DNA of 64,000 nt from Paraburkholderia sp. Ac-20340 (GCF_017104965.1 NZ_JAAGPR010000034.1:1-64000), one strand, 5' to 3'. Shown: positions 1 through 8,554, numbered from the stretch's first letter. Made by a program: numbers and translations. Notes: generated by a model from the sequence alone, not told the origin.

Positions 1-159
1 GCGGGTTTCGTCGGCGAAACTGGCGAGTACGGCGTTGCCGTGTTTGAGATTGGCGGCGAGGTCCGGCAGTGCGGGAAACTGGCCTTCGCCATCGTAGGTG
101 GCATGGGCGAGCAGTTCGAATGTCAGGGATACAGCAGGACGTGCGAAACCGCCTCTCAT
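1..159 (-). CDS. Unidentified protein, N-terminal 53 residues (3' end outside window)
   Basis: An open minus-strand frame runs from an ATG at 157-159 off the left edge. A good ribosome binding site (GGAG about 9 bases upstream) precedes it, which is the main reason to believe the gene. The visible 53 residues begin MRGGFARPAV and include FELLAHATYDGEGQFPALPDL. There is no signal peptide or membrane segment, and I do not recognise the family. It is divergent from the purine permease. The function cannot be judged from this fragment. Confidence 0.45.
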   Translation of the reverse strand, partial: MRGGFARPAVSLTFELLAHATYDGEGQFPALPDLAANLKHGNAVLASFADETR

Positions 160-809
160 CTACAGAAACTCCAGGAGCGGCCGGCGCTGGGCGCGCGGCG
201 GGGGAAAACCGGGTCGTGAGAGTTTAACCCGCATGGGGCGGTCATTCGCCTTAATCAGCCATTGAGCAGCCATTAATCAGCCGCTGATCAACCGTTATTC
301 GGCCAGCAAAAATCTGCCGGTTTGCCCGCCGATTCACTGCAGATTTGCCGTTCATACTGGCCTGTTTGAAAGAACTGTAATTAAAAGCGCATTCGGCAAT
401 CCGTCAGCAATGCGCCTGGCTTATTTCGCCGCTTTCCCGTCGGCCGATTGAACCGGTCCTGAACCGACCCCAGCAAACCGCGCGCCCGGCGGCCGCGCAC
501 CGCGAATGCCCTGAATCGCACCGGGGTATACGCCAAGCCCGGCGACCCGGTGCGCCTTGCATACGGCGATATAAGCATCGCGGCATGACCTCAATGCGAT
601 TCTCGCGATGGGAGCCTATGACGCCTTGGCCTAACCTTCGAACCTGTCAAAAGATGTCAAAACAGACTTCAAAAATAGACATGCGCCAAAAGAGCGCATC
701 TGGCTGTGCGTCGACACCCACAAGTCAAAAACCTGCGAGACGAACCTGATGACGGCTCCCCAAGGAGATGCGGGACCGTTTCAGCATGCTGATAAAGGAG
801 GCACTCACC
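160..809. other. 650-bp intergenic region upstream of the purine permease
   Basis: No convincing gene here. The right part forms the permease leader. It contains a small hairpin with arms ATGCGC (681-686) and GCGCAT (693-698). A long untranslated leader before a purine permease could hold a regulatory RNA, but I could not match a known purine riboswitch class. Short open frames on the minus strand near 381-586 have no ribosome binding site or recognisable product. Confidence 0.4.
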
Positions 810-2231
810 ATGATGGAACCGCACGCACAGCCGTTGTCGGACGTAGCAAGCCTGACCGACCCGGCCCTTCGCGACAGCGAAGTCGATGAAACCCTCGCCG
901 AAGCAAGCGGCTTTCTCGACCGATATTTCGGCATCCTCCAGCGCGGCAGTTCCGTGCGCCAGGAGTGTATTGCCGGCGTCACCACCTTCCTTGCGATGGT
1001 GTATTCCGTGTTCGTCGTGCCGGGCATGCTCGGCAAGGCGGGCTTCGACACCAGCGCCGTATTTGTCGCCGTGTGTCTGACCACCGCATTCGGCTCGCTG
1101 CTGATGGGGCTGTGGGCGCGCCTGCCGATCGCCATCGGCTGCGCGATTTCGCTGACTGCGTTCACCGCCTTCGGTCTGGTGCTCGGCAAGGGCCTCAAGC
1201 CCGAAGTCGCGCTCGGCGCGGTGTTCCTGATGGGCCTCGTATTCACGGCGATTTCCGTGACCGGCGTGCGCTCGTGGATTCTGCGCAATCTGCCGCACGG
1301 CATCGCGCACGGCACGGGCATCGGCATCGGGCTGTTCCTGCTGCTGATCGCGGCCAACGATGTGGGCCTCGTGGTGAAGAATCCCGGCGCGGGTCTGCCG
1401 GTGTCGCTCGGCCATATCACGTCGCTGCCGGTGATCATGTCGGTGATCGGTCTCGCGGCGATCTTCGGCCTCGTGCGCCGTCGCGTGCCGGGCTCGATCC
1501 TGATCGTGATCGTGGCGATTTCGGCGCTCGGTCTTGCGCTCGATCCGGCCGTGCAATTCCATGGCGTGTTTGCGTGGCCGTCGCTGTCGGCGCCGGGTCA
1601 TGCTTCGCTGATCGGCGCGATGGACATCAAGGGCGCGCTCTCGCTCACGGTGTTGCCGAGCGTGCTCGCACTCGTGATGACCGCCGTGTTCGATGCGACC
1701 GGCACGATCCGCGCCGTGGCCGGGCAGGCGGGCCAGCTCGACGCGAATGGCCGCATCATCAACGGCGGCCGCGCGCTGACGGCCGACTCGGTCAGCTCGA
1801 TTTTCTCGGGCTTCTTCGGTGGCGCGCCGGCGGCGGCGTATATCGAATCGGCAGTCGGTGTGGCGGCGGGCGCCAAGACGGGTCTGGCCGCGGCGCTCGT
1901 GGGCCTGCTGTTCCTCGCGGTGATGTTCTTCGCGCCGCTCACGGGTCTGGTGCCGTCCTACGCCACGGCGCCGGCGCTCATGTACGTCGGCCTGATGATG
2001 CTGTCGAGCGTCGCGCGTCTGGATATGGAAGACATGGTCGATTCGATGGCGGGCCTCGTGTGCGCCGTGTTTATCGTGCTGACCGCGAATATCGTCACGG
2101 GCATCATGCTGGGCTTTTCGACGCTGGTGATCGGCCGCGTCGTCAGCGGCGAGATCAAGAAACTCAACGTCGGCACGGTGATCATCGCCGTGGTGCTCGC
2201 GACGTTCTACCTGGGCGGCTGGGCTATCTGA
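810..2231 (+). CDS. NCS2 family purine (guanine/hypoxanthine-type) permease
   Basis: Inner-membrane nucleobase importer of the NCS2 family, AzgA/PbuG branch, probably a proton symporter for purines. The 473-residue protein starts MMEPHAQPLS. I chose this start because AAAGGAGG lies just upstream; an in-frame ATG at 768 lacks such a site. After about 45 soluble residues come 12 or more hydrophobic segments. Family-typical stretches include GVTTFLAMVYSVFVVPG in the first segment, the TGIGIGLFLLLIAANDVG region, and FDATGTIRAVAGQAG followed by a SGFFGGAPAAAYIESAVGV segment that corresponds to the substrate-site half-helix. Length is normal. Which purine it carries cannot be told from sequence alone. 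Confidence 0.9.
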   Translation: MMEPHAQPLSDVASLTDPALRDSEVDETLAEASGFLDRYFGILQRGSSVRQECIAGVTTFLAMVYSVFVVPGMLGKAGFDTSAVFVAVCLTTAFGSLLMGLWARLPIAIGCAISLTAFTAFGLVLGKGLKPEVALGAVFLMGLVFTAISVTGVRSWILRNLPHGIAHGTGIGIGLFLLLIAANDVGLVVKNPGAGLPVSLGHITSLPVIMSVIGLAAIFGLVRRRVPGSILIVIVAISALGLALDPAVQFHGVFAWPSLSAPGHASLIGAMDIKGALSLTVLPSVLALVMTAVFDATGTIRAVAGQAGQLDANGRIINGGRALTADSVSSIFSGFFGGAPAAAYIESAVGVAAGAKTGLAAALVGLLFLAVMFFAPLTGLVPSYATAPALMYVGLMMLSSVARLDMEDMVDSMAGLVCAVFIVLTANIVTGIMLGFSTLVIGRVVSGEIKKLNVGTVIIAVVLATFYLGGWAI

Positions 2232-2384
2232 TGCATTGCACGCAGCTGTCACCGCGTCATTGATATCGATGGTCCGCCATCGGCAAGACGGAACGCCTGG
2301 CGGCCCGTCCTGCCGGCTTCACGGCCCGCGTCCGCTTTGCTGCGGCGCGGGCCGTGCGGCATTCCGGGGCCGCGCGCAATGCGC

Positions 2385-2816
2385 TTATCCCGGCAGGATG
2401 CTGTTGTTGCGGCCGCCGCCGCCGCTGCGCTTGCGCGGTTTGGGTTCGACGCCGATGCGCGGATCGCGCGCAAGCACGAGCGCGACGAGCGCTTCGGCGG
2501 TGTCCTCGAAAGCCTCGTCGTCCTGCGGCACGTACAGCCATTTGCCGAGCACGGGATGCACACGCAGCGCGGCAAACGATTCGATCAGCGCGGCGTGCTG
2601 CTCGCGCGAGGTGGCCACCAGCAGACCGTTGAAGGGCTTCGCGCGGTCGGCGGCGATCAGGCAGAGCAGGCCGTCCACATAGGCGGCGTCGCAGCCGAAC
2701 ATCGGCTTGCGCACGTAGGTGGCTTCGCGCTCGAAGGCGTCGAAGATCCAGAGCAGCGAGTTGCGGATTCTGGACGGCATGGGCAGGCGGGGCAGGTGAA
2801 GGGGGCGAACCGTCAT
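2385..2816 (-). CDS. Small TfoX/Sxy-like conserved protein
   Basis: A 143-residue soluble protein. The segment RKPMFGCDAAYVDGLLCLIA, followed by NGLLVATSRE and HPVLGKWLYVP, resembles the TfoX N-terminal fold as found in many small proteobacterial proteins. A Met at residue 13 (codon at about 2778-2780) is an equally possible start, because neither start has a clear ribosome binding site. The C-terminus is basic and glycine-rich (PKPRKRSGGGGRN). It is convergent with the upstream permease and divergent from the ArsR gene. The family assignment is tentative, and competence regulation should not be inferred. Confidence 0.6.
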   Translation of the reverse strand: MTVRPLHLPRLPMPSRIRNSLLWIFDAFEREATYVRKPMFGCDAAYVDGLLCLIAADRAKPFNGLLVATSREQHAALIESFAALRVHPVLGKWLYVPQDDEAFEDTAEALVALVLARDPRIGVEPKPRKRSGGGGRNNSILPG

Positions 2817-2865
2817 TCTAGTAGCGTGGCGGGCGAGCTTGACATCGGCGCGATGCGACCTATGC

Positions 2866-2881
2866 TAAACCACATGGTTAA
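2866..2881. promoter_or_regulatory. Probable ArsR operator overlapping the arsR-like start codon
   Basis: An inverted repeat with perfect AACC/GGTT inner arms around ACAT, and one further outer pair, spans the ATG at 2874. ArsR regulators paired with SRPBCC proteins often repress themselves through such a site over their own start. The assignment is an inference from position and symmetry. Confidence 0.45.
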
Positions 2882-3356
2882 GTATGAAGACGACGCGCTG
2901 AACCGCACCTTCGCGGCGCTCGCGGACCCCACGCGGCGGGCCTTGCTCGCGCGCCTTGCGCAGCAGGACGTGCTGTCGGTGAGCGCGCTCGCGCAGCCGT
3001 TTGCGATGTCGCTGCCCGCGGTCATGAAGCATCTGGACGTGCTCGCGGAAGCCGGTCTCGTCACGCGCGAGAAGACCGGGCGCACGGTGGCGTGCCGTCT
3101 CGCGGCGGGGCCGATGGAGGACGCGATGCAGTGGCTCGCGCACTACGAACGCTTCTGGAGCGCAGCGCTCGATCGTCTGGCCGCATTCGTGGAGGAAGAC
3201 CCATGTCAACCCAACCCGACGCTGCTCCAGCCGGCGCTGCAAACACCAACGCAAACACAGGCGCTCACGCCGGTGCCCCCAGCCTCATCCTCCGGCGCCG
3301 TATCAACGCGAGCACCGCGAAGGTCTACGCGGCATGGACGCAAGCCGCGCAACTGA
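2874..3356 (+). CDS. ArsR-family winged-helix regulator with C-terminal extension
   Basis: A 160-residue DNA-binding regulator starting MVKYEDDALN, the usual N-terminus of this ArsR subgroup. The winged-helix region (about residues 8-90) has the classic ALADPTRRALLARL helix and the recognition stretch SLPAVMKHLDVLAEAGLV. No Cys metal site is seen, so it is not a metal sensor. The core ends near residue 110 (FVEED). The remaining 50 residues are Pro/Thr/Gln- and then Arg-rich and are read across the first 154 bases of the next gene in another frame. This tail is atypical for the family and may be a recent loss of a stop codon. It probably regulates the SRPBCC gene that follows. Confidence 0.88.
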   Translation: MVKYEDDALNRTFAALADPTRRALLARLAQQDVLSVSALAQPFAMSLPAVMKHLDVLAEAGLVTREKTGRTVACRLAAGPMEDAMQWLAHYERFWSAALDRLAAFVEEDPCQPNPTLLQPALQTPTQTQALTPVPPASSSGAVSTRAPRRSTRHGRKPRN

Positions 3357-3694
3357 TGCGCTGGATGCATCCGCTCGACACGATCTGCCTGCACGCCGAG
3401 GCCGATGTGCGGCCAGGCGGGCGCTTTCGCGTCCTGATGCGCTCGCCGGATGGCGAAGAACATGACGTAAGCGGCCGCTATCTGGAAGTCGTGCCGGAAT
3501 CGAAACTCGTATTCACGTGGGCCTGGCGCAGCACGCCCGAGCGCGAATCGCGCGTGACGCTCACGCTGCGCGCCGACGGCAGCACCACGGAACTGACGCT
3601 GCGCCACGAACGTTTCTTCGACGAAGAAGCCCGTGACTCGCACCGCGAAGGCTGGTCGAGCGCGCTCGATCATCTGGTGGAACTGTTCGAATGA
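3203..3694 (+). CDS. SRPBCC (AHSA1-type) domain protein
   Basis: A 163-residue member of the START/Bet v 1-like superfamily, AHSA1 branch. The start MSTQPDAAP is supported by GGAGGAAG six to seven bases upstream. The first 25 residues are an Ala/Asn-rich linker. The domain then begins SLILRRRINASTAKVYAAWT and shows MRWMHP, GGRFRVLMRSPDGEEHDVSGRYLEVV and FTWAWRSTP, ending HREGWSSALDHLVELFE, all typical. Such proteins bind small hydrophobic ligands, and their substrates are usually unknown. It is translated from the same transcript as the ArsR gene, with a 154-base out-of-frame overlap, so the two are probably a regulator-effector pair. Confidence 0.87.
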   Translation: MSTQPDAAPAGAANTNANTGAHAGAPSLILRRRINASTAKVYAAWTQAAQLMRWMHPLDTICLHAEADVRPGGRFRVLMRSPDGEEHDVSGRYLEVVPESKLVFTWAWRSTPERESRVTLTLRADGSTTELTLRHERFFDEEARDSHREGWSSALDHLVELFE

Positions 3695-3757
3695 TGGCGT
3701 GAACGGTGCATCCACAGCGCCGTTTTATCGATGCAAACCCGCAAGGAGGCAGACACG

Positions 3758-4504
3758 ATGGAATCGCACAAGATTGTTTCGGAGGCCGAATGGATGGCGG
3801 CGCGCGAGGCGCTGCTTGCCGAAGAACGCGCCTTTACGCACGCGCGCGACGCGCTGGTGGCAAAGCGCATGGCGCTGCCCTGGGTGAAAGTGGAGAAAAC
3901 CTATACGTTCGACACGCCGCAAGGCTCGCGCACGCTGGCGCAGTTATTCGGCCCGCGCAGCCAGTTGCTGACTTACCACTTCATGCTGGGCCCGGATTGG
4001 GAAGAGGGGTGTCCAGGCTGCTCGTTTCTGTCCGATCACGTGGACGGCATGCTCACGCATCTCGAGCATCACGACGTCACTTATGTCGCCGTTTCGCGCG
4101 CGCCGCTCGCGAAGATCGAGGCCTTTAAAAAGCGCATGGGCTGGCATTTTCCGTGGGTCTCGTCGAACGGCAGCGACTTCAATTTCGACTATCGCGTTTC
4201 GTTCAGCGAAGCCGACAAGGCGCGCGGCAAGGCCATTTACAACTACGTCGAGCAGGACTATATGAGCGACGAATTGCCCGGCATCAGCGCGTTCTATCGC
4301 GATGAACAGGGCAAGGTGTATCACACGTATTCGGCGTATGCGCGAGGCGTGGAGATGGCGCTGGGCACTTACGCGATGCTCGAATTCACGCCGAAGGGCC
4401 GCAACGAAGAGAAGGATATGCGCGAATGGATGCGCCATCACGACCGCTACGAAGACAGCGCACAGGCGCACGCGTGCTGTGCGCACGAGCAGAAGCCTTC
4501 ATAG
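3758..4504 (+). CDS. DUF899 thioredoxin-like family protein
   Basis: A 248-residue cytoplasmic protein starting MESHKIVSEAEW. The ATG is preceded by AAGGAGG; an upstream in-frame ATG at 3731 would run through that site. The family hallmarks are LPWVKVEKTYTFDTPQG, LAQLFGPRSQLLTYHFMLGPDWEEGCPGCSFLSDH and VSRAPLAKIEAFKKRMGW. A thioredoxin-like fold with a CPGC-type centre is implied by the family, although the GCPGCS motif is not shown to be redox active. It lies 63 bases after the SRPBCC gene in the same direction, and such pairs with AHSA1 proteins are common. Function is unknown. Confidence 0.85.
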   Translation: MESHKIVSEAEWMAAREALLAEERAFTHARDALVAKRMALPWVKVEKTYTFDTPQGSRTLAQLFGPRSQLLTYHFMLGPDWEEGCPGCSFLSDHVDGMLTHLEHHDVTYVAVSRAPLAKIEAFKKRMGWHFPWVSSNGSDFNFDYRVSFSEADKARGKAIYNYVEQDYMSDELPGISAFYRDEQGKVYHTYSAYARGVEMALGTYAMLEFTPKGRNEEKDMREWMRHHDRYEDSAQAHACCAHEQKPS

Positions 4505-4596
4505 CTTGCGAGGGATGTAAAGCAGAAGAAATGTGCCTGTAAGCGTAGGCGAAAAGCGTCGATTATAAGCACAACGAAATCGACAGCGCGCCTGCG

Positions 4597-4779
4597 CTAG
4601 AGCGACATCTCGAAGGCAGGCCGCAACAACACTTCGATCGCCATCACGATGAGTCCCATCGCAGCGGCGGCGAGCGTCAACGTGCCATATTCGTCGTAGC
4701 GCGCGTCGTAGAGGCACGCAACCACGAACAGAATGGCGAGCAGATTGGTCAGCCAGTCGAAGTTCAGCGCGAGGAGCAT
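4597..4779 (-). CDS. Small inner-membrane hypothetical protein
   Basis: A 60-residue protein (MLLALNFDWLTNLLAI...) with two predicted membrane helices separated by the charged stretch YDARYDEYGTL. The internal ATG is preferred over an in-frame TTG at 4825-4827. The ribosome binding site is weak. No family recognised. It is flanked by the DUF899 gene (convergent) and the SDR gene (same strand, upstream). Confidence 0.5.
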   Translation of the reverse strand: MLLALNFDWLTNLLAILFVVACLYDARYDEYGTLTLAAAAMGLIVMAIEVLLRPAFEMSL

Positions 4780-4930
4780 CGGCGTATCCGGGTGCCGGGC
4801 CAAAGAACGCGCCGGCGGGTAGTGCAAACCGGCGCGATTTTATCGGATTGACCTTACGGATAAGCAACAATAGTGTGGTGCAGCCCACTTATTTTTGCGT
4901 CGAACTTCAGACGGGACTGAAGACGATGCC

Positions 4931-5830
4931 TCAACCCACGGGCATTTCGTCGCGGATCCAGTCCGTGACCGAGGTGCGTTGCGGCGTCCATCCCAGCAGC
5001 TTGCGCGCGCGTTCGCCGCGCACCCGGCTGTTCGAGCCCAGACCATACGACGCCATTTCGTAGCCCCATTCCTCGATAGCCTGTTCGAGCGGCCAGTCCT
5101 GCGGCGCGCCCAGACCCATCTTCTGCGCGAGCGCGGCCGTCATGGTGCGGAAGTCCGCTTCGCCGCTGTCGACGAAATAGAACGTGCCCGCAGGCGTTTT
5201 CTCGAGCGCGAGCCGATAAAGCTCGGCCACATCGTCGACATGCACGTTCGACCAGATGTTCAGACCGCGCCCGACATGACGCATCACGCCGCTCTTTTGC
5301 GCCTGACGGATCAAGCGCGGCAACTGCACGCTGGCCGTATCGGGCACCGCGCCCACGCCGTAAATCAGCGTGTTGCAGAGCACCGCGCTCTTCACGCCGC
5401 GCTGCGCGCCGGCCAGCACGAGATCGTCGATGGCCACGCGCGGCGCCTTGTCGGGCGTCGGCGCGGGCAGGGCGTCTTCGTAATAGATCTTGTCGGTGGC
5501 TTCGCCGCCCGAAGCATCGCCGACGATGCTCGACCCGCTCGTATGCAGCAGCGTCTTGCCCGAGCCTTCGAGCGCGTCGAGCAGCGCCTGCACCGCGCCG
5601 CGATGGTCGCTGCTGGCGGCGTTGATCACGGCGTCGGCGGCGCGCGCTTCGCGCATCAGCAGATCGCGGTCGTCGAGCGTGCCCGCCACGGGCGCAATGC
5701 CCAGCGCTGCGAGCGCGCCGAACTGTTCCTCGCGGCGCACGAGGCCGCGCACTTCATGGCCCGCGCGCACCAGATGCGCCGCAATCGTGCCGCCGATAAA
5801 ACCGCCTGCGCCCGTCACAAATACTTTCAT
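4931..5830 (-). CDS. NAD(P)-dependent epimerase/reductase of the extended SDR family
   Basis: A 299-residue Rossmann-fold oxidoreductase. The start MKVFVTGAGG is backed by AGGAGT upstream. The glycine-rich nucleotide motif TGAGGFIGG lies at residues 6-14. Other features are a D-R pair in GTLDDRDLL, INAASSDHRG near residue 70 and LLHTSGSSIVGD where the active-site Ser would lie. The usual YxxxK is not obvious (KIYYEDALP follows), so this belongs to an atypical SDR group whose substrates are uncertain. It is divergent from the LysR gene at 5942, which probably controls it. Confidence 0.85.
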   Translation of the reverse strand: MKVFVTGAGGFIGGTIAAHLVRAGHEVRGLVRREEQFGALAALGIAPVAGTLDDRDLLMREARAADAVINAASSDHRGAVQALLDALEGSGKTLLHTSGSSIVGDASGGEATDKIYYEDALPAPTPDKAPRVAIDDLVLAGAQRGVKSAVLCNTLIYGVGAVPDTASVQLPRLIRQAQKSGVMRHVGRGLNIWSNVHVDDVAELYRLALEKTPAGTFYFVDSGEADFRTMTAALAQKMGLGAPQDWPLEQAIEEWGYEMASYGLGSNSRVRGERARKLLGWTPQRTSVTDWIRDEMPVG

Positions 5831-5849
5831 GGTTACTCCTGCGTTTTCC

Positions 5850-5940
5850 ATTGATCCATTGAGTCTGGCAGTGAGTATCGCGGCATTCGCGTCTTGCAAA
5901 AACCGTGTTAGTCTCAAATGAATCTTGACTGCGGATCAAT
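5850..5940. promoter_or_regulatory. Symmetric 8-bp inverted sites in the SDR/lysR divergent region
   Basis: ATTGATCC at 5850-5857 and its exact complement GGATCAAT at 5933-5940 sit close to the two divergent start codons. They could be half-sites for the adjacent LysR regulator, but the spacing (about 83 bp) is large for one dimer, so this is tentative. Confidence 0.3.
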
Positions 5941-5941
5941 A

Positions 5942-6898
5942 ATGAAAACCTCCACCGACGAATTGCTCGTATTCGTCACCGTGATCGATGCGGGGTCGAT
6001 CACCGCCGCCGCCGAAAAACTCCAGCAGACCGTTTCAGGCGTGAGCCGCGCGCTCACGCGGCTCGAAAAGCAGCTTGGCGTCGCGCTGATTCTGCGCACC
6101 ACGCGCCGCCTGCAACTGACCGAAGAGGGCGAACTCTTTCTCGAACGCGCGCGCACCATTCTCGCGGCGATGGAAGACGCCGAGGAGGCCGTCACGCGTC
6201 ATCGCGAACAGCCATCCGGGCGCTTGCGCGTGGATGCGGCCACGCCGTTCATGCTCCATTGCATCGTGCCGCACACGGCGGCCTTTGCCGCGCGTTACCC
6301 GGACATCCAGCTCGAACTGACGAGCAACGAACGCATCGTCGATCTGCTGGAACAGCGCGTGGATATTGCGATTCGTATCGGCGCGCTGCAGGATTCGACG
6401 CTGCATGCGCGCTCGCTCGGCGTGAGCCGGCGGCGCGTGGTGGCCAGTCCCGCGTATCTCAAGGCGCACGGCACGCCGCGCACGCTCGACGCCTTGCGCG
6501 GGCATCGGCTGATCGGTTTCACGGCGCCGCAGCAGTTGAACCGCTGGCCGCTGCGCCTGCAAGCCGCGCGCAGCGATGCCGATACCGAAGCACAACAAGG
6601 CGCACAGCAAGGCGCGCTATTCGGCGACGAAGCCAACGAAGGCCTCGCGATCCAGCCCGCGCTGTCGGCATCGAGCGGCGAGACCATCCGTCAGCTCGCG
6701 CTGGGCGATGCGGGCATTGCCTGCCTGTCCGACTTCATGACCGCCGCCGACCGCGCGGCCGGCCGCCTCGTCACCGTGCTCGACGACGCGCTGCTCGCCG
6801 AGCGTCAGCCGATCCACGCGGTCTACTACCGCAGCGCCGCGCTGGCCGCGCGCGTGCAGTGCTTCCTGGCGTTCATCGCCGGCCGGCTGGCGCTTTAA
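5942..6898 (+). CDS. LysR-family transcriptional regulator
   Basis: A 318-residue regulator starting MKTSTDELLVFVTVIDAGS. The helix-turn-helix (about residues 15-60) includes SITAAAEKLQQTVSGVSRALTRLEKQLGVAL. The ligand-binding domain follows, with RLRVDAATPFMLHCIVP, the canonical DIAIRIGALQDSTLHARSLG (as in the CrgA/YafC-like subgroup that regulates oxidoreductases) and a SPAYLKAHGTP segment. An Ala/Gln-rich insertion (DADTEAQQGAQQGALFG) interrupts the domain near residue 220. It is divergent from the SDR gene with only 111 bp between starts, which suggests the SDR gene is its target. Confidence 0.92.
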   Translation: MKTSTDELLVFVTVIDAGSITAAAEKLQQTVSGVSRALTRLEKQLGVALILRTTRRLQLTEEGELFLERARTILAAMEDAEEAVTRHREQPSGRLRVDAATPFMLHCIVPHTAAFAARYPDIQLELTSNERIVDLLEQRVDIAIRIGALQDSTLHARSLGVSRRRVVASPAYLKAHGTPRTLDALRGHRLIGFTAPQQLNRWPLRLQAARSDADTEAQQGAQQGALFGDEANEGLAIQPALSASSGETIRQLALGDAGIACLSDFMTAADRAAGRLVTVLDDALLAERQPIHAVYYRSAALAARVQCFLAFIAGRLAL

Positions 6899-6971
6899 GT
6901 GCGCAAAGGCGGCGTCGGGCTGCCGGATCGGGCTAGTGGATAGTCCCAGGCCGCGCCGCTGCATGTCGGAG

Positions 6972-7020
6972 TTGTCTATACAGGCGCGCCAGGCTAGACT
7001 GCCCGTCACTTGTATAGACA
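6972..7020 (+). promoter_or_regulatory. hutH promoter flanked by two HutC operator sites
   Basis: A sigma70-like promoter, TTGTCT (6972-6977), 17-bp spacer, TAGACT (6995-7000), precedes hutH. TGTCTATACA at 6973-6982 and its exact reverse complement TGTATAGACA at 7011-7020 bracket it, 38 bp apart. The first covers the -35 box and the second lies just after the expected start point near 7007. TGTATAGACA-like sequences are known HutC targets, so this is very probably the autoregulated hut operator. Confidence 0.8.
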
Positions 7021-7030
7021 GGATTCGATC

Positions 7031-8554
7031 ATGCTCCTCACGCCCGGCCATCTGACCCTGCCGCAACTGCGCCAAATCGCACGCGAATCGGTGAAACTCG
7101 AACTCGATCCGGCGAGCTTCGACGCCATCGACGCCTGCGCGCGCGCCGTCGCCGACATCACGGCCAAGGGCGAGCCCGCCTACGGCATCAACACGGGTTT
7201 CGGCCGCCTCGCGAGCACGCATATCCCGACCGACCAGCTCGAACTGCTGCAGCGCAATCTGGTGCTCTCGCACGCCGTGGGCGTGGGCGAGCCGATGTCG
7301 CGTCCGGTCGTGCGTCTGCTGATGGCGCTCAAGCTGTCGAGCCTCGGTCGCGGTCATTCGGGCATCCGCCGCGAAGTGATGGACGCGCTGATCACGCTGT
7401 TTAACGCCGACGTGCTGCCGCTGATTCCCGTCAAGGGTTCGGTGGGCGCATCGGGCGATCTGTCGCCGCTCGCGCATATGTCGGCGGTGCTGCTGGGCAT
7501 CGGCGAAGTGTTCATCCGCGGCGAGCGCGCCAGCGCCGAAGCGGGCCTCGCCGCCGCCGGCCTCAAGCCGCTCGCGCTGCAGGCCAAGGAAGGGCTCGCG
7601 CTGCTCAACGGCACGCAGGCGTCCGCCGCGCTCGCGCTCTACAACCTGTTCGCGATCGAAGACCTGTACCGCACGGCGCTGGTTTCGGGCGCGCTCTGCG
7701 TGGACGCGGCCGCCGGTTCGGTCAAGCCGTTCGACGCACGCATCCACGAACTGCGCGGCCATCGCGGCCAGATCGAAGCGGCGGCGTCGTACCGCGCGCT
7801 GCTCGAAGGCTCGGCGATCAATCTCTCGCACCGCGACTGCGGCAAGGTTCAGGACCCGTATTCGCTGCGCTGCCAGCCGCAGGTGATGGGCGCGTGTCTC
7901 GACCAGATGCGCCACGCGGCCAACGTGCTGCTGATCGAAGCCAACGCGGTGTCGGACAATCCGCTGATCTTCCCGGAAACGCACGAAGTCCTCTCGGGCG
8001 GCAACTTCCACGCCGAGCCGGTGGCGTTCGCCGCCGACAACCTCGCGCTGGCCGCCGCTGAAATCGGCGCCCTGGCCGAGCGCCGCATCGCGCTGCTGAT
8101 CGACGCGACGCTTTCGGGTCTGCCGCCTTTCCTCGTCAAGGACGGCGGTGTGAACTCGGGCTTCATGATCGCGCACGTGACGGCGGCGGCGCTCGCATCG
8201 GAAAACAAGACGCTCGCGCACCCGGCTTCGGTCGATTCGCTGCCGACTTCGGCGAATCAGGAAGACCACGTGTCGATGGCCACCTTCGCCGCGCGCAAGC
8301 TCGCCGATATCGCCGAGAACACCGCCAACATTCTCTCGATCGAGTTGCTGGCCGCGGCTCAAGGCGTGGATCTGCGTGCGCCGCATTCGACCAGCCCGGC
8401 GCTGCATCGCGTGATGCAGGCCGTGCGCGCCGAAGTGCCGCATTACGATCTGGACCGCTACTTCGCGCCGGATATCGCGGCCATCACGAAGCTCGTGCAG
8501 GACGGCGCGATCGCGGCGCATAGCCCGTTCGCGTTCGAATCGCAGGCGCAGTAA
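7031..8554 (+). CDS. hutH: Histidine ammonia-lyase
   Basis: Cytoplasmic enzyme that deaminates L-histidine to urocanate, the first step of histidine degradation. It has 507 residues, the usual length. The start MLLTPGHLTL lies 10 bases after the second HutC site. The autocatalytic MIO prosthetic group forms from Ala140-Ser141-Gly142 in KGSVGASGDLSPLAHMS. Other conserved stretches are YGINTGFGRLA near residue 51, LLNGTQAS, QDPYSLRCQPQVMG and SDNPLIFPE. hutC follows in the same direction 70 bp on. The later pathway genes (hutU, hutI, hutF/hutG) are absent from the window, so they must lie elsewhere if the pathway is complete. Confidence 0.96.
   Translation: MLLTPGHLTLPQLRQIARESVKLELDPASFDAIDACARAVADITAKGEPAYGINTGFGRLASTHIPTDQLELLQRNLVLSHAVGVGEPMSRPVVRLLMALKLSSLGRGHSGIRREVMDALITLFNADVLPLIPVKGSVGASGDLSPLAHMSAVLLGIGEVFIRGERASAEAGLAAAGLKPLALQAKEGLALLNGTQASAALALYNLFAIEDLYRTALVSGALCVDAAAGSVKPFDARIHELRGHRGQIEAAASYRALLEGSAINLSHRDCGKVQDPYSLRCQPQVMGACLDQMRHAANVLLIEANAVSDNPLIFPETHEVLSGGNFHAEPVAFAADNLALAAAEIGALAERRIALLIDATLSGLPPFLVKDGGVNSGFMIAHVTAAALASENKTLAHPASVDSLPTSANQEDHVSMATFAARKLADIAENTANILSIELLAAAQGVDLRAPHSTSPALHRVMQAVRAEVPHYDLDRYFAPDIAAITKLVQDGAIAAHSPFAFESQAQ

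Noticed and set aside
669..2252. A 527-codon minus-strand frame opposite the purine permease
   Set aside because: Arg/His-rich complement of a strongly conserved membrane protein; not a real gene.
2236..2682. Plus-strand frame between the permease and the ArsR gene
   Set aside because: Ser/Arg/Pro-rich and antisense to the better supported TfoX-like gene.
6617..8521. A 634-codon minus-strand frame opposite hutH
   Set aside because: Antisense shadow of a conserved enzyme.
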